A DNA stretch of 64,000 nucleotides from assembly GCA_920105625.2 (NCBI GenBank), contig OV050032.1:199337291-199401290 (forward strand), written 5' to 3'. This document shows, piece by piece, positions 22,223 to 33,212 of this stretch; the stretch's first letter is position 1, and every line of letters begins with the position of its first letter. The notes below the pieces were generated by a model. The model made no database searches, was not told the DNA's origin, and was given only the letters and a program-made list of their open reading frames with translations. A program made the position numbers and the translations under genes. The DNA comes from Clusia tigrina (lineage: Eukaryota > Arthropoda > Insecta > Diptera > Clusiidae).

Positions 22223-22607
22223 ACCATAGAGAGCATGCCTACCACTGGACCACAGAGAGACCACAGAGAGCATGCTTACCACTAAACCACAGAGGGACCA
22301 CAGAGAGCATGCCTACCACTGGACCACATAGAGACCACAGAGAGCATACCTACCACTGGACCACAGAGAGCGTGCCTACCACTGGACCACAGAGGGACCA
22401 CAGAGAGCATGCTTACCACTAAACCACAGAGGGACCACAGAGAGCATTCCTACCACTGGACCACAGAGGGACCACAGAGAGCATGCTTACCACTAAACCA
22501 CAGAGGGACCACAGAGAGCGTGCCTACCACTGGACCACAGGATGCGTGCCTACCACTGGACCACAGAGGGACCACAGAGAGCATGCTTACCACTGGACCA
22601 CAGAGGG
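22200..22607. repeat. tandem array of the tRNA-like 5' half, about 12 copies
   Basis: Units of mostly 37-38 bp (TACCACTGGACCACAGAGGG then ACCACAGAGAGCATGC) repeat from the D-arm region of the tRNA-like sequence onward. On the minus strand each unit repeats GGTCCAGTGGTAAGCATG, i.e. the A box. No B box is repeated. Confidence 0.85.
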
Positions 22608-22959
22608 TTATTACATATACAAATGAATCTTTGAAAGAGTGAATCAATCTATATAGCTGTTGCAGGATTCTTTGGTATGATTGTCTAGGATTTGAGCACG
22701 GAAGTAAGTTAATTATATCTATTTTTGGTCAAAATTTTTCCTAAGTTAGTCAAAATATTTAGTTACTTACGAGGGAGAACCATCCCCATTCTTGCCTATT
22801 GTTTGTATAGACTGAACGCTGTTTGAGAAGGCTCCACAGATAAGTTTTTGCGAGACCAACGGAGGCTCTGAGAGACTGTCAAATACTAGTTGGGGACTCT
22901 GAAAGCCTGATTAATTTCGTTTTAGGATTGTTTTGTTGTTTGTTGTTTTTTAAGTAAAG
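22608..22959. other. no feature seen
   Basis: AT-rich flank; no gene. Confidence 0.35.
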
Positions 22960-23850
22960 ACCGAATGGCTGAAGAGTGCCATAAAATCCAAAATGATCTA
23001 AATAAAGATAACAATATCACACTTTGCTGGGTGTCTGGACATGTAGGACACGCTTGGAATGAACGGGTGGACTGTCTAGGAAAAAAGGGGCGCTTCGTCC
23101 ACTCATTGGCTCTGGACTTCTCTGCGGTGTGGTTACATCCAACTCTGCAGACCTACTTAAGAAATGGGAAGAAACTCAGGTAGCTACTCAATGGCATCAC
23201 GCTTCTGAGCAAAGACAGGCAAAGAAATTCTTATCCCAAACAGAAGTATCTCCAAAAGGATACTAACCCTGAACCGCGAAAGTCTTGGGACTCTACTGGG
23301 GTATCTAAAAGGATACTGCTGCCTGTGGGGTAGATGCTGCTTACCTTAACAAGATGGGACTCTCGGACTTTTCTGACTACAGATTCTGTGGACACAACTC
23401 TGACACATCAGAACACATTGCATGTGGGTGTTCAGCGATCAAAAGTAGGATATTACCATTTCTGGGGGAGTGCTTCACAGACCTTCCAGCAATATGGAAA
23501 CTTCAACCTTCTAAAGTGCTCCCATTCTTAAAAAGCGTAAGGTTAGAGTGAATCATTATAAGTTGGGTCTATCTTCAGATGCCATCTGGAGATTCTGTGG
23601 AGAAAATAACGAAGCATCACTGCACCTGATCACGGACCGCGGACCATTGGCACACAAAAGACTCAGGTGTTTTGGAGATTATATCTTAGATAAGAGTAAG
23701 ATCCCTCAACTTGATGCCTCCAAAATATATGAATTCTTGTCGGAAATTAACCTGACAGAAGAACTGTAAATGAGAATATCCTCATCTTTCAAATAAATAA
23801 AGGCAATAGATCTTTCAGGTCGCGGTGTAGAACACTCTTAAATAAATCTA
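22960..23850 (+). pseudogene. chimeric LINE 3' half, second copy
   Basis: RNase H end: NITLCWVSGHVGHAWNE and VDCLGKKG (23000-23090), in frame 22965-23183. The J-family C-terminus follows: GLSDFSDYRFCGHNSDTSEH, CGCSAIKSR and FLGECFTDLPAIWKLQPSKV to KSVRLE-stop (23354-23551). It is followed at once by the family B module, YKLGLSSDAIWRFCGE to INLTEEL (23548-23769), in another frame. The sequence AAACTTCAACCTTCTAAAGTG at 23499-23519 is an uninterrupted J site, which serves as the empty site for the insertions at 24102 and 43355. Confidence 0.75.
23804..23827 (+). other. conserved LINE 3' UTR hairpin, outer stem damaged
   Basis: AATA, GATC, TTTCA, GGTC, GCG, GTG are intact, but a small deletion has removed the 5' CAC of the outer stem. 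Confidence 0.5.
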
Positions 23851-23940
23851 ATCTAATAAATCGAATCTAATAGATCTAATCTAATAAATATAATCTAATA
23901 AATATAATCTAATAAATATAATCTAAGAAATCTAATCTAG
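23836..23940. repeat. AT-rich TAATAAATATAATC repeats
   Basis: Imperfect repeats of ATCTAATCTAATAAAT form the tail of the LINE at 22960-23850. They probably expanded from its terminal AATAAATCTAATC. Confidence 0.75.
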
Positions 23941-25640
23941 AGTGAATCATAAGAGTTAGAACAATACACAGGCCGCGGTGCTAATACTCCCTGAAGGATT
24001 AAATCTAAATCCAAATGTAAGTGTCCAGCAATCAAAAGTAAGAGATTGAAATTTCTGGGAGAGTTCATCAAGGACCCTCCCACAGTATGGACACTTCAAC
24101 CAAAGAGTATACATTTTGTAACGAAATTGCACTCTCGACAATTTACTCTGAATCTCAATACTCGGAATCGTACCACTGGATTGTGTAGTAGTCAAACAAT
24201 CGCTGGTTTGATTAAAATAATTAACTTTATTTTAATAATTGCTATTTACACACTTAATATTAGGCCTAAAGTTTACTTTATTACAATTTGCACTTTATTT
24301 AATACTTCATTTAATCACTTTATTACTTCTTAATCACAATTGCAAATGTTACTGTTTCGATTAAAAATGCACGAAGTAGACACTGTTACGATTGCTATTC
24401 AACTGCGTCCTCACTGTAATAGTGTGGTGACTTATATACCTTTTGAATGGTGGAAGTAGCACATTATAGAATATTCCATATACTTCGGTAGAAATTCGAG
24501 AACATTCTCGAATTTTATCTACACTTCGAAAGCGGGTTCTTGAGTAAGCTTTTTCTACGAATAGATTGTGTCTTGACTTATATACACCACTCTCATAGTA
24601 ACTGAACTTAATCTCAACTTTCAATGGGATCCTAAAAGTATGCAATCATTTATGTTTCAATATATACTCCATTGTTTCTGACTCAGTAGACTGTCTTAAC
24701 CTCCGTGTATACCCAGTTTGAGCTTCTTCGAGAGACATTTGAGGGACAACTTCCAACTAGGTAGCCTGTCAAAAATTGAAAACTTCTATAGAAACGTTCA
24801 GAAGGTTCCTAATGCAACTATGGTTTATCTTTTAGCTGGCGCTCTTTAAGTCTTTCGACCTTCATGATGGACTCAGTGGGCTACAACATTCTCAGTGGGC
24901 TACAATAATTTCCATGTTTGAATACCTGCGGGTATCTGACTAATCACAACTATACCAAAAGAGATTCTATACTCAGGGCATTGTCCTTATTTTGCTAGGC
25001 GTTTTAAAAGCGGGGGTCGTTCTGAGCCAGTGAGTCGATCCGAATCTAATAGAGTTTTATTTTAATTAACAGAAAATTACTTTTATGGGGGTCGCTGGAG
25101 ATTTCGAAAAATTATATGGGGGTCGATGATCAAAAAAGTTTGGCGGCCCATGCTCTAAAGGTTCCTAATGCTACTGACTTATATACACCCCTCTCGTTGT
25201 GCACTGCACTTAATGGAGGCATCCTAAAAGTATGCAATCATTTATGTTTCAATATACAGAGCTCGCATGAAGAACGAAGTTATTGTTGCAAAAATTTTGT
25301 TCGAGGGGTTTTCTAGTAGACCCCTTTTTCCTAACACTTAACAGAACACACTCTTTGCATTTCACCGATTTTTGTGAAATCGCCTTCATTACCAAAATTT
25401 TGAGTGGTGCAATCTCCATGTTTCTATACTCTGTGCTTCAACGTTCCAAAGGGCTCCCATTTATGAAAAGCCATCACTTCCATTATACAAAATTTTGAGT
25501 GGTGCAAGCTCCATGTTCCTATACTCTGTGCTTCAACGTTCCAAAGTGTTCCAATTCATGCGAAGCGTAGGGTTAGAGTGGATTATAGAGCATAGCATAG
25601 CACAATAGCACTCCCTGAAATATCACATCTAAACCGAACT
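23941..25640 (+). pseudogene. J-family LINE C-terminus split by an insertion
   Basis: A J 3' UTR (23936-24003, GCGGTGCTAATACTCC) abuts another J C-terminus: CPAIKSKRLKFLGEFIKDPP and VWTLQP (24009-24101). J sequence stops at CTTCAACC and resumes at CTTCAACG (25436 and again 25531) with TTCCAAAGTGTTCC, GCGTAGGGTTAGAGTG and GCACAATAGCACTCCC (to 25640). The intervening 1.3 kb is a separate element. Confidence 0.65.
24102..25435 (+). mobile_element. hAT-like non-autonomous insertion (long form)
   Basis: Flanked by CTTCAACC (24094-24101) and CTTCAACG (25436-25443), a 7-8-bp target duplication. It starts AAAGAGTATAC and ends TATACTCTGTG, so the ends are imperfect inverted repeats sharing AGAGTATA. 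An 8-bp duplication with short inverted ends is characteristic of hAT elements. No transposase is encoded. Blocks at 24545-24660 and 25160-25260 are partly duplicated (GGATCCTAAAAGTATGCAAT / GCATCCTAAAAGTATGCAAT), and a right-end duplication follows at 25444-25538. Confidence 0.6.
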
Positions 25641-27045
25641 AAAAGCCGACTTTCGCATTAGTCGAATTTCCTGCTGGGGTATGGGAGTGTGTGTGCCGTC
25701 GCTCGCTCAATTCGTGCTGCATTTCATTCAAGTTTTTCAGGCTGCTTCTCGGCGTGTTTCCCAGCTCCGCTTTTGACTCGTTTTCCGTTGGCTGCCGCTG
25801 TGGTTGTTGTCGCTGGTCGTTTTCTAAGCTGCTTAAACGCGCTTTCGTGGTGCTGACCAACCAACCAACCAGCCAACCAGCCAACCAACTCAAACGAGCG
25901 CGCACCGCAGTCAGGCATTTGAGCCGAGTTTCAGGTCTGCACGGCGCGCAGTTCGAGTTTGGAACGTAGCGCGTTAAGCACGCGTTTTTTCATGTTTTCA
26001 TAAATTTGTTTTTTGTTTTTTTTCTTTCTCACAAGCGGAGTTTTAATTATTTTCATACTTTCGTGTGCGTTTTGGTGTGTAATTAAAAATAAATAATAAT
26101 AATAATAAAATAATTATACAATATGAAAAAAAATTTTATTAAAATATTTTAAAGAAATTTTCAATGAAAATTGCAACCAAAAAATTGAATTGTGTTAATT
26201 TGCTTGTTTAACATAAAACAAAAATTTCAATTACTCAGAGTGCGGAATTGACGATGCCAGTGACTAAATTTCCCCCCAAGTCTCGGCTTTGTTGCTATTT
26301 TGTTGTTGCTGCTCTTTTAAATATACAACATATGTAAATTTTTATGTGGACACCATTCACTGAAATCGGACGAAAAAGCGAGACTTCAGAAACATAAAAA
26401 AAAAAATAAGAAAAAATTAAAGAAGCAAATAATCAAAACGCAAACAAATCGCGCTAAAGCGGAATCCACACGAAAAAGTTGCGCACAAGTGCATTCCACA
26501 GCATGAAAGTATCTCTCGGATGCAGTTTTCCGAAGTGTTTGTGTTGTTTTTTGTGATTCTGCTGTTGTTGTGGCCGTTGTTGTTGTTGTTGTTTGTTTGT
26601 TTCCAATTACCAGTAACTGTAAACTGACGTTCGCCCGACGTTCGTCCGTCCGTCGGTCGGTGTTCGCCGTTCCGATCGATCAAGTTCATTGTGCGTTGAC
26701 AAATCTCCTTTTTATGTTCAGTTTATTTTTGATGTGTGTTTTTTAGATTTCTGCAGTTTGGCTCGTTTCTGCGGCTGCGGCCGCGACTGGGGCTGAGGCT
26801 GGGGCTGAGGCGGCTCGGTGAGGCTGTGCGGTGATGGCAGCATCACTCGTTCGCGCTACTTTCACAAGCGCGATACTGGCATGTATCCATGGGATCGATC
26901 CAACGGCAGTCGAATCTTTTTTAATTGTTTTTCTGCATACTCAGTTTTTATGTTGAAGTTTGCAAATCGCTGCTAATCGCCGATTCCCGTTCGATTTTAC
27001 TTTTTCATCATTTATGTATGAGTTTTCCTGTGTGTGTGATAATGA

Positions 27046-27092
<47 letters not shown>

Positions 27093-28380
27093 GTCCACAA
27101 TACCACAACCAACCCGGAACTGGGAGGCAGGCAATTGTGTGTGCACCGTTACTATTTTTAAACAATTCAATCTTATTTTTAAGTTCGATTACAATTAAAG
27201 TGCAGCGCGATGTTTCACGCACAGAATGCCGCAGTTCGCTTCCAATCGTCGCAGCCGCGTAGAAATATTCGAGCAAATTTCAAGCAACTTCTGCCGAATC
27301 AAAGTTTCATTCATCCGATATAGAAGATTGTTCCAAAAAACTGTGGTGTGGCTAAGAAAAAATGTTTATTCAAACATTATTATTAAATAAACAGTGGAAA
27401 TTGGACAATAAACAAATAAAGAAATATACATAAATTACATAAAATTATACAATAAACAAATGAATAACAAAAATGAAGTCAGTTAAATTAACAGAAACAA
27501 AAAAATTCAATAACAAAAAAGCAAACAAATTCAAGCAACAAAACAAAAGTTATCAACAAAAAGAACTACTTTTAAATAATAAAAGAAAACACTATTTTGT
27601 TATGTTGAAACATAACACAAATTAAGCATAGAAACATAATAAATAAGAACCACAAAATTTCAAATAATTTCAATTAAAACACAAACCGAAAACAATAAAA
27701 AAAGAATAATAATTAATTATGTAGTAAAAGACTAGAAAATTCGCCTGCCAACTTCAGATCTGCATGTGGCGAACACTGAAATTGAGACACCTTCACCCTC
27801 CCATAAGTTCCTTCGGCCTCGTTGGTCAGAAAACCAGAATTATAGAATTTGTCAATCTTCTCGTGGGACTAATTATTGATTTGGTTGAACTCCGCAGATG
27901 ACGTACCTGTGAAATTTTGTACATGTTTATTTTTTCTAGTATGATCACGGATCCTATCAGTCCTAATTAAACTACTTTGGCATATCCACTAATTTGTTAT
28001 AATTGGTAGTATTGAAGTGTAATTCAGTCATCGGTGATAGGCAAGCTAGTTGTTTTATAGAGGATAATTGGACCTTTAAAAATCACCCTGTATGGTGCTT
28101 TCAATTCACTTATAAAAGCTTGCAAAGATCAGTCCCATTATTACAAATACATCATTTCATAAGCCGCAGAAATTGAAGCCCATTAAATCCACTGTCACAC
28201 ACTTCAGAATTAAGGCAGAAAAATGTTTGTTCCCGTGCAGTAGCTTTTCCATTATTTGCTTAGGCATGATAGGGAGCTTTTGGCCAACATTAGAACCAAA
28301 CAAATACCCACTTACAACGCAATCTCAAGAGTTGAGAAAATTTATTACAATTTAATTGGTAATTTCGTTCGTAATCATTG
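25641..28380. other. host-like region with microsatellites, possible promoter or UTR DNA
   Basis: GC-richer than its surroundings at 25640-25990 and 26640-26900. An (ACCAACC)n-like tract lies at 25855-25888 and (TG)n at 27050-27091. Sequences such as GCGCGCAGTTCGAGTTTGGA (25945-25964) look like fly initiator and 5' UTR DNA, but there is no ORF, splice site or TATA box that would define a gene. 27350-27720 is A-rich with nothing supported. Confidence 0.35.
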
Positions 28381-28390
28381 AGTATTAGTA

Positions 28391-29234
28391 TTATCCCAGT
28401 ACTTGAATGCGAATTATCCCAGTACTTGAATGCGAATTATCCCAGTACTTAAATGCGAATTATCCCAGTACTTGAATGCGAATTATCCCAGTGTTGAAAT
28501 GCGAATTATCCCAGTACTTGAATGCGAATTATCCCAGTACTTGAATGCGAATTATCCCAGTGTTGAAATGCGAATTATCCCAGTACTTGAATGTGAATTA
28601 TCCCAGTACTTGAATGCGAATTATCCCAGTGTTTAAATGCGAATTATCCCAGTACTTGAATGCGAATTATCCCAGTACTTGAATACGAATTATCCCAGTA
28701 CTTGAATGCGAATTATCCCAGTGTTGAAATGCGAATTATCCCAGTACTTGAATGTGAATTATCCCAGTACTTGAATGCGAATTATCCCAGTGTTTAAATG
28801 CGAATTATCCCAGTACTTGAATGTGAATTATCCCAGTACTTGAATGCGAATTATCCCAGTGTTTAAATGCGAATTATCCCAGTACTTGAATGTGAATTAT
28901 CCCAGTACTTGAATGCGAATTATCCCAGTACTTGAATGCGAATTATCCCAGTGTTGAAATGCGAATTATCCCAGTACTTGAATGTGAATTATCCCAGTGT
29001 TGAAATGCGAATTATCCCAGTACTTGAATGTGAATTATCCCAGTACTTGAATGCGAATTATCCCAGTACTTGAATGCGAATTATCCCAGTACTTGAATGC
29101 GAATTATCCCAGTACTTGAATGCGAATTATCCCAGTGTTTAAATGCGAATTATCCCAGTACTTGAATGTGAATTATCCCAGTACTTGAATGCGAATTATC
29201 CCAGTGTTTAAATGCGAATTATCCCAGTACTTTA
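28391..29234. repeat. 23-bp minisatellite, about 37 copies
   Basis: Unit GAATTATCCCAGTACTTGAATGC-like, exact 23-bp period. Two main subtypes alternate: CAGTACTTGAATG and CAGTGTTGAAATG or CAGTGTTTAAATG. The period is not a multiple of three, but three units make 23 open codons, hence spurious ORFs on both strands. Confidence 0.95.
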
Positions 29235-30485
29235 ATGCTGCTCTTAAATCTACTTTAGTATATTGCCTTTCTAACATAGTAATAGTAGTAATGATGAGAC
29301 AAGAGTACAAAACGATTTCGTTACTTGACAGAACGAGCATTGTTTGCTTGTTGTCCGAACTAGAGAACACAGAGAAAGGAAAGTCTTTTTCGCTGCCAGC
29401 GTCTGTAGCGGACACACCACGATTTTGAGTGGATTCACCACGATTCTGAGTGGATTCACCACGATTCAGAGTGGATTCACCACGATTTTGAGTGGATTCA
29501 CCACGATTCAGAGTGGATTCACCACGATTTTGAGTGGATTCGTGTACAACATCCGTTTGCTTTATTTCGCTGCTTTGCCGTTTGACGTTTAAGTTTCTTT
29601 TCCAGTGTTGAAATGCGAATTATCCCAGTACTTGAATGTGAATTATCCCAGTACTTGAATGCGAATTATCCCAGTGTTTAAATGCGAATTATCCCAGTAC
29701 TTGAATGTGAATTATCCCAGTACTTGAATGCGAATTATCCCAGTGTTTAAATGCGAATTATCCCAGTACTTGAATGTGAATTATCCCAGTACTTGAATGC
29801 GAATTATCCCAGTACTTGAATGCGAATTATCCCAGTGTTGAAATGCGAATTATCCCAGTACTTGAATGTGAATTATCCCAGTGTTGAAATGCGAATTATC
29901 CCAGTACTTGAATGTGAATTATCCCAGTACTTGAATGCGAATTATCCCAGTACTTAAATGCGAATTATCCCAGTACTTGAATGCGAATTATCCCAGTACT
30001 TGAATGCGAATTATCCCAGTGTTTAAATGCGAATTATCCCAGTACTTGAATGTGAATTATCCCAGTACTTGAATGCGAATTATCCCAGTGTTTAAATGCG
30101 AATTATCCCAGTACTTTAATGCTGCTCTTAAATCTACTTTAGTATATTGCCTTTCTAACATAGTAATAGTAGTAATGATGAGACAAGAGTACAAAACGAT
30201 TTCGTTACTTGACAGAACGAGCATTGTTTGCTTGTTGTCCGAACTAGAGAACACAGAGAAAGGAAAGTCTTTTTCGCTGCCAGCGTCTGTAGCGGACACA
30301 CCACGATTTTGAGTGGATTCACCACGATTCTGAGTGGATTCACCACGATTCAGAGTGGATTCACCACGATTTTGAGTGGATTCACCACGATTCAGAGTGG
30401 ATTCACCACGATTTTGAGTGGATTCGTGTACAACATCCGTTTGCTTTATTTCGCTGCTTTGCCGTTTGACGTTTAAGTTTCTTTT
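28718..30485. repeat. tandem 884-bp duplication (two copies)
   Basis: 28718-29601 and 29602-30485 match almost base for base. Each copy has about 22 of the 23-bp units, a unique 370-bp block and six GATT-x-TGAGTGGATTCACCAC-type 20-bp repeats. The order of minisatellite subtypes is conserved between copies; one clear difference is CTTGAATG versus CTTAAATG near 29065/29949. Confidence 0.9.
29417..29543. repeat. 20-bp repeats, 6 copies (and again at 30301-30427)
   Basis: CCACGATTTTGAGTGGATTC and variants (TCTG, TCAG) repeat about every 21 bp. On the minus strand they encode ESTQNRG/ESTLNRG heptads within an open frame. Confidence 0.85.
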
Positions 30486-30674
30486 CTCTGTGTTCTCTGG
30501 TCCGAACTTAACAAAAGAATCCTTTCCGAACACTTCGTTGATCAATACTATAGAAAAAAATGTTCCATCTGACAAAATATACATTTTGTACGTAACTTGG
30601 TGATCTCTCCTATTCCTCAACCAGCGTCTCCATTTAAGCTGATTCGTCCGAAAGAGATAGTAATGCAACATCAT
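30057..30674 (-). CDS. open frame of unknown origin running into the array
   Basis: 205 codons from ATG at 30674. The first ~85 residues are unique and basic (RWLRNRRDHQVTYKMYILSDG), followed by six ESTxNRG heptads, a middle block (SEKDFPFSVFSSSDNKQ), and finally translated 23-bp repeats. I do not recognise it. A degenerate tether between retrotransposon domains would look like this, but there is no RT, integrase or protease motif. A copy of the C-terminal part lies in the other 884-bp unit (29173-29415). Confidence 0.25.
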   Translation of the reverse strand: MMLHYYLFRTNQLKWRRWLRNRRDHQVTYKMYILSDGTFFSIVLINEVFGKDSFVKFGPENTEKRNLNVKRQSSEIKQTDVVHESTQNRGESTLNRGESTQNRGESTLNRGESTQNRGESTQNRGVSATDAGSEKDFPFSVFSSSDNKQTMLVLSSNEIVLYSCLIITTITMLERQYTKVDLRAALKYWDNSHLNTGIIRIQVLG

Positions 30675-31299
30675 AATGCGGCTCTCACCTATTCGAGAAC
30701 ATCTTTTTTACTTTGTCGTGGGTTTCTGCGTCTTTTTATGTGCGGTAGAACACGTCATTGATTCTCTTGATGATATAATGCTTAAGGGATAGGATCGTTG
30801 GAGGCACTATCTACGTTCTTTGCGGGTTGTATGATTTGGTTTTGTTAAAACCTTTTCATCACTTTTAAACACTTTCTATCTGAATCGAATTCGTAATTAT
30901 TTATGACTCTTACATGTGACCTTTTACATTGGAATCATTCAGATGGTAAAGAAGATAGTCTCACATTCACCTAAATTTAAATTGCATGTGATGGGCAGCT
31001 ATTCTCCAGGCCATCATGAACATCATCATGTGTGGATCCCAGTTCTTCTATTCAATGGTAACATCTTTCCGGCTGTGATCTTTTGTTATCTTCAAACGCT
31101 CCACATCATGTCCTCTGTTTGAGGATGTGTCTACATATTCGTGTTTTAGTTCACCATCTCAAGCATCTTGAGGATTATTTAAAACAGCGCAAACTGTGAA
31201 TGGTAGATACTTATCATTATTATTTAATGATATGATCACTAGATTCAAGTATTGTGTTCTTTCCCATTCATGAACCTTTCGTGAATCTGGAGGCACCTT
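30675..31299. other. no supported gene
   Basis: Some sequence near 31140-31300 may be the decayed end of the Jockey RT remnant that follows. Confidence 0.35.
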
Positions 31300-32150
31300 A
31301 GTCAGTGTCTCTTGGGTTCCAATCCAATCAAATTGTGATTTAATATTGCCACGTGTTCTTCCTTAAGGCAAATGTTAGGCGTGCTCATTTAGCTTCGTTG
31401 ACATTTATTCTCCCTTTCTTAAGCCGCTGTTCAATATACAGTAAGTGGCTCTGTAGCTATTGCGAGAATGCAAGATGGGAGCTGCTTGTACTCAGTAAGG
31501 CGGTATCATCGGCCGTGTGATCGGAAGTTGGCATGTCAGCTGTGAAAAGCAAATACAGCAGTGGTCCAAGAACACTGCGTTGAGGGACTTCTGGTTTGAT
31601 ATCAAAGTATTCGGAGGCAGAGTCACCTTGGCTAACCATGAATTTTCTGCCTTTAATGTAGGTTTCAAAGCTTATATGAGCCCTTTGTGGCACACCTTAT
31701 CAAAGGCAGAGCAGTGTTTCTTTTGCTCGATTTCTGAGCATATGACACTTACTATGCGATGCACTTGCTCTATAGTTCCATGCTTTTCACGGAAGCCGAA
31801 CTGGTATTGGAGAATTCCATTGTTTTTATTTAGATACTGGAAGACCTACCGATGAACTATTTTTTCCCATATTTGTAGGCAGTAGACTAATGGGTCTATA
31901 TGCACAAACCTGCGTACCATCCTTTCCTGGCTTCGGGATCATTATTATTTTCGAAATCTTCCAGCATTGAGGATAGTGCCCCGTGCGTAGAATAGCGTTG
32001 AATACTGTGACTAAGTGAGTTACAGCTATATTAGGTAATTCTTGTATAATGTTTGCTGCTATCTGATCTATTGTTGGTGCTTTTTAAAGATTTAAGTCTT
32101 TGATGATGTTATTTACCTCCTTCCTTGAAGTTAGTGTACTTCTCAGCGAA
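31300..32150 (-). pseudogene. Jockey-clade LINE reverse transcriptase remnant
   Basis: Minus strand, reading down from 32150: KEVNNIIKDLNL then KAPTIDQIAANIIQELPN, VFNAILRTGHYPQCWK, IIMIPKPGKDGTQ, YRPISLLP, AFDKVCHKGLI, VPQRSVLGPLLYLLFTAD (normally PQGSVLGP) and the active-site region TADDTALLSTSS (FADDTA-like). LQSHLLYIEQRLKKGRINV and TFA follow at 31430-31380. These are RT blocks 1-5 and the thumb in order, in three frames. The PKPGK and LPxxIDxI spacing is Jockey-type, unlike the LOA elements elsewhere. 5' end meets mariner sequence at about 32150. Confidence 0.75.
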
Positions 32151-32838
32151 TTTGTTGTCCGTTGAATACGGTGGCTGAGGCAAGGTTCCGATGTTGTTTT
32201 TGGCCAAAAAATCACGAACAAGCAACGATGTGTGAGCAGGTGCCTTATCGTGATGAACAAGTCATGAACAATTTTCCCACAAATCAAATCTGTTTCTTTG
32301 TATTGCTTCACGCAAACAGCGCTTAACTTTCAGGTAATATTCCTTATTGACCGTACGCCCTTTTGGTCAGAACTCACGATGTACCACGCCACGCCAGTGT
32401 AATCCGAGAAAACAGAGACCAAACCTTCACAATTGACCGAACTTGGCGTGCTTTTTTCGGTCTTGGCTTTGCTGGTCGCTGCCATTGGGATGATTGAGCT
32501 TTGGTTTCGACGTCATAACCATATACCCATGTTTTGACACCAGCTATGACTCTTTTGAGCAAATCTGGATCGTGGTTGACTTCATTCCTCAGCTCCTGAG
32601 CGATGCTCATGCGACAGTGCTTTTGGTCAAAATTTAACAATTTCGGAACAAACTTCGCTGCCACTTGTTTCATGCCCCAAACAACCGAAAAAATGGCATG
32701 GCATGAATCAACCGATATGCCGCCATCCTCAGCAACTTCTCTAATAGTGATTCGATGCTTCTCCATAAGAATTTTATGCACTGCTTTAACGTTTTTATCG
32801 GTTGTTGATGAGCTGGTTGTGGACAAGTTGCACATGGG
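32150..32838 (-). pseudogene. mariner-family transposase pseudogene
   Basis: Minus strand. The frame 32835-32374 shows KNVKAVHKILMEKHRITIRE, an HTH region (GISVDSCHAIFS), MKQVAAKFVPKLLNFDQK and DPDLLKRVIAGVKTW, WVYGYDVETKAQSSQW, PKKARQVRS. The first catalytic Asp (GDESW in relatives) is Val here. After frameshifts, REAIQRNRFDLWEN and HHDKAPAHTSLLVRDFLAKN (32222-32262) give the second Asp, and PQPPYST ends the homology near 32160, just where Jockey RT begins. The last ~70 residues are missing. Cut-and-paste transposase, dead. Confidence 0.9.
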
Positions 32839-33000
32839 AGAGGGAAATGGGTATGTGTGGTTATGCCACCGTAATAATTGTCAGACGGAGAATTGGCACA
32901 TTTTGGGGGATCTTAAAGCTATTTCGAACACGCCAATTGTCTTCATCAGAGATCCTTCAATGAAAGGCAAATTTTCTCTAAGTATTTATTATGTCTCAGA
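32839..33000. other. no feature seen
   Basis: Mariner inverted terminal repeats were looked for here and not recognised. Confidence 0.3.
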
Positions 33001-33212
33001 GATTAACAACACACCAACTATGAACCCCCTCCCAGGAATCAATAGCACACCAACTATGAACCCCCCGTCAGGAATAAACAATATACCCACTATGAACCCC
33101 CCTCAGAGATTAACAACACACCAACTATGAACCCCCTCCCAGGAATCAACAGAATACCAACTATGAACCCCCTCCCAGGAATCAACAGCATACCAACTAT
33201 GAATCCCCCCAG
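33001..33212. repeat. 36-bp tandem repeat next to a tRNA-like T arm, 6 copies
   Basis: Units ACCAACTATGAACCCCCTCC then CAGGAATCAACAGCAT repeat every 36 bp. On the minus strand each unit starts with GATTCCTGGG, the 3' half of the T arm at 33209-33225, so the array consists of the tRNA-like 3' end plus its flank. Confidence 0.85.

Noticed and set aside
24120..25430. Solo LTR of a gypsy-type element
   Set aside because: TGTTACGAAAT looked like an LTR start, but the inverted ends and 7-8-bp target duplication lie outside it and fit a hAT-like element better.
26925..27276. Val/Cys- or His/Thr-repeat proteins
   Set aside because: Frames through the (TG)n microsatellite on both strands.
28391..30118. 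CRISPR-like array
   Set aside because: The 23-bp units are contiguous with no unique spacers, and the context is an insect genome.
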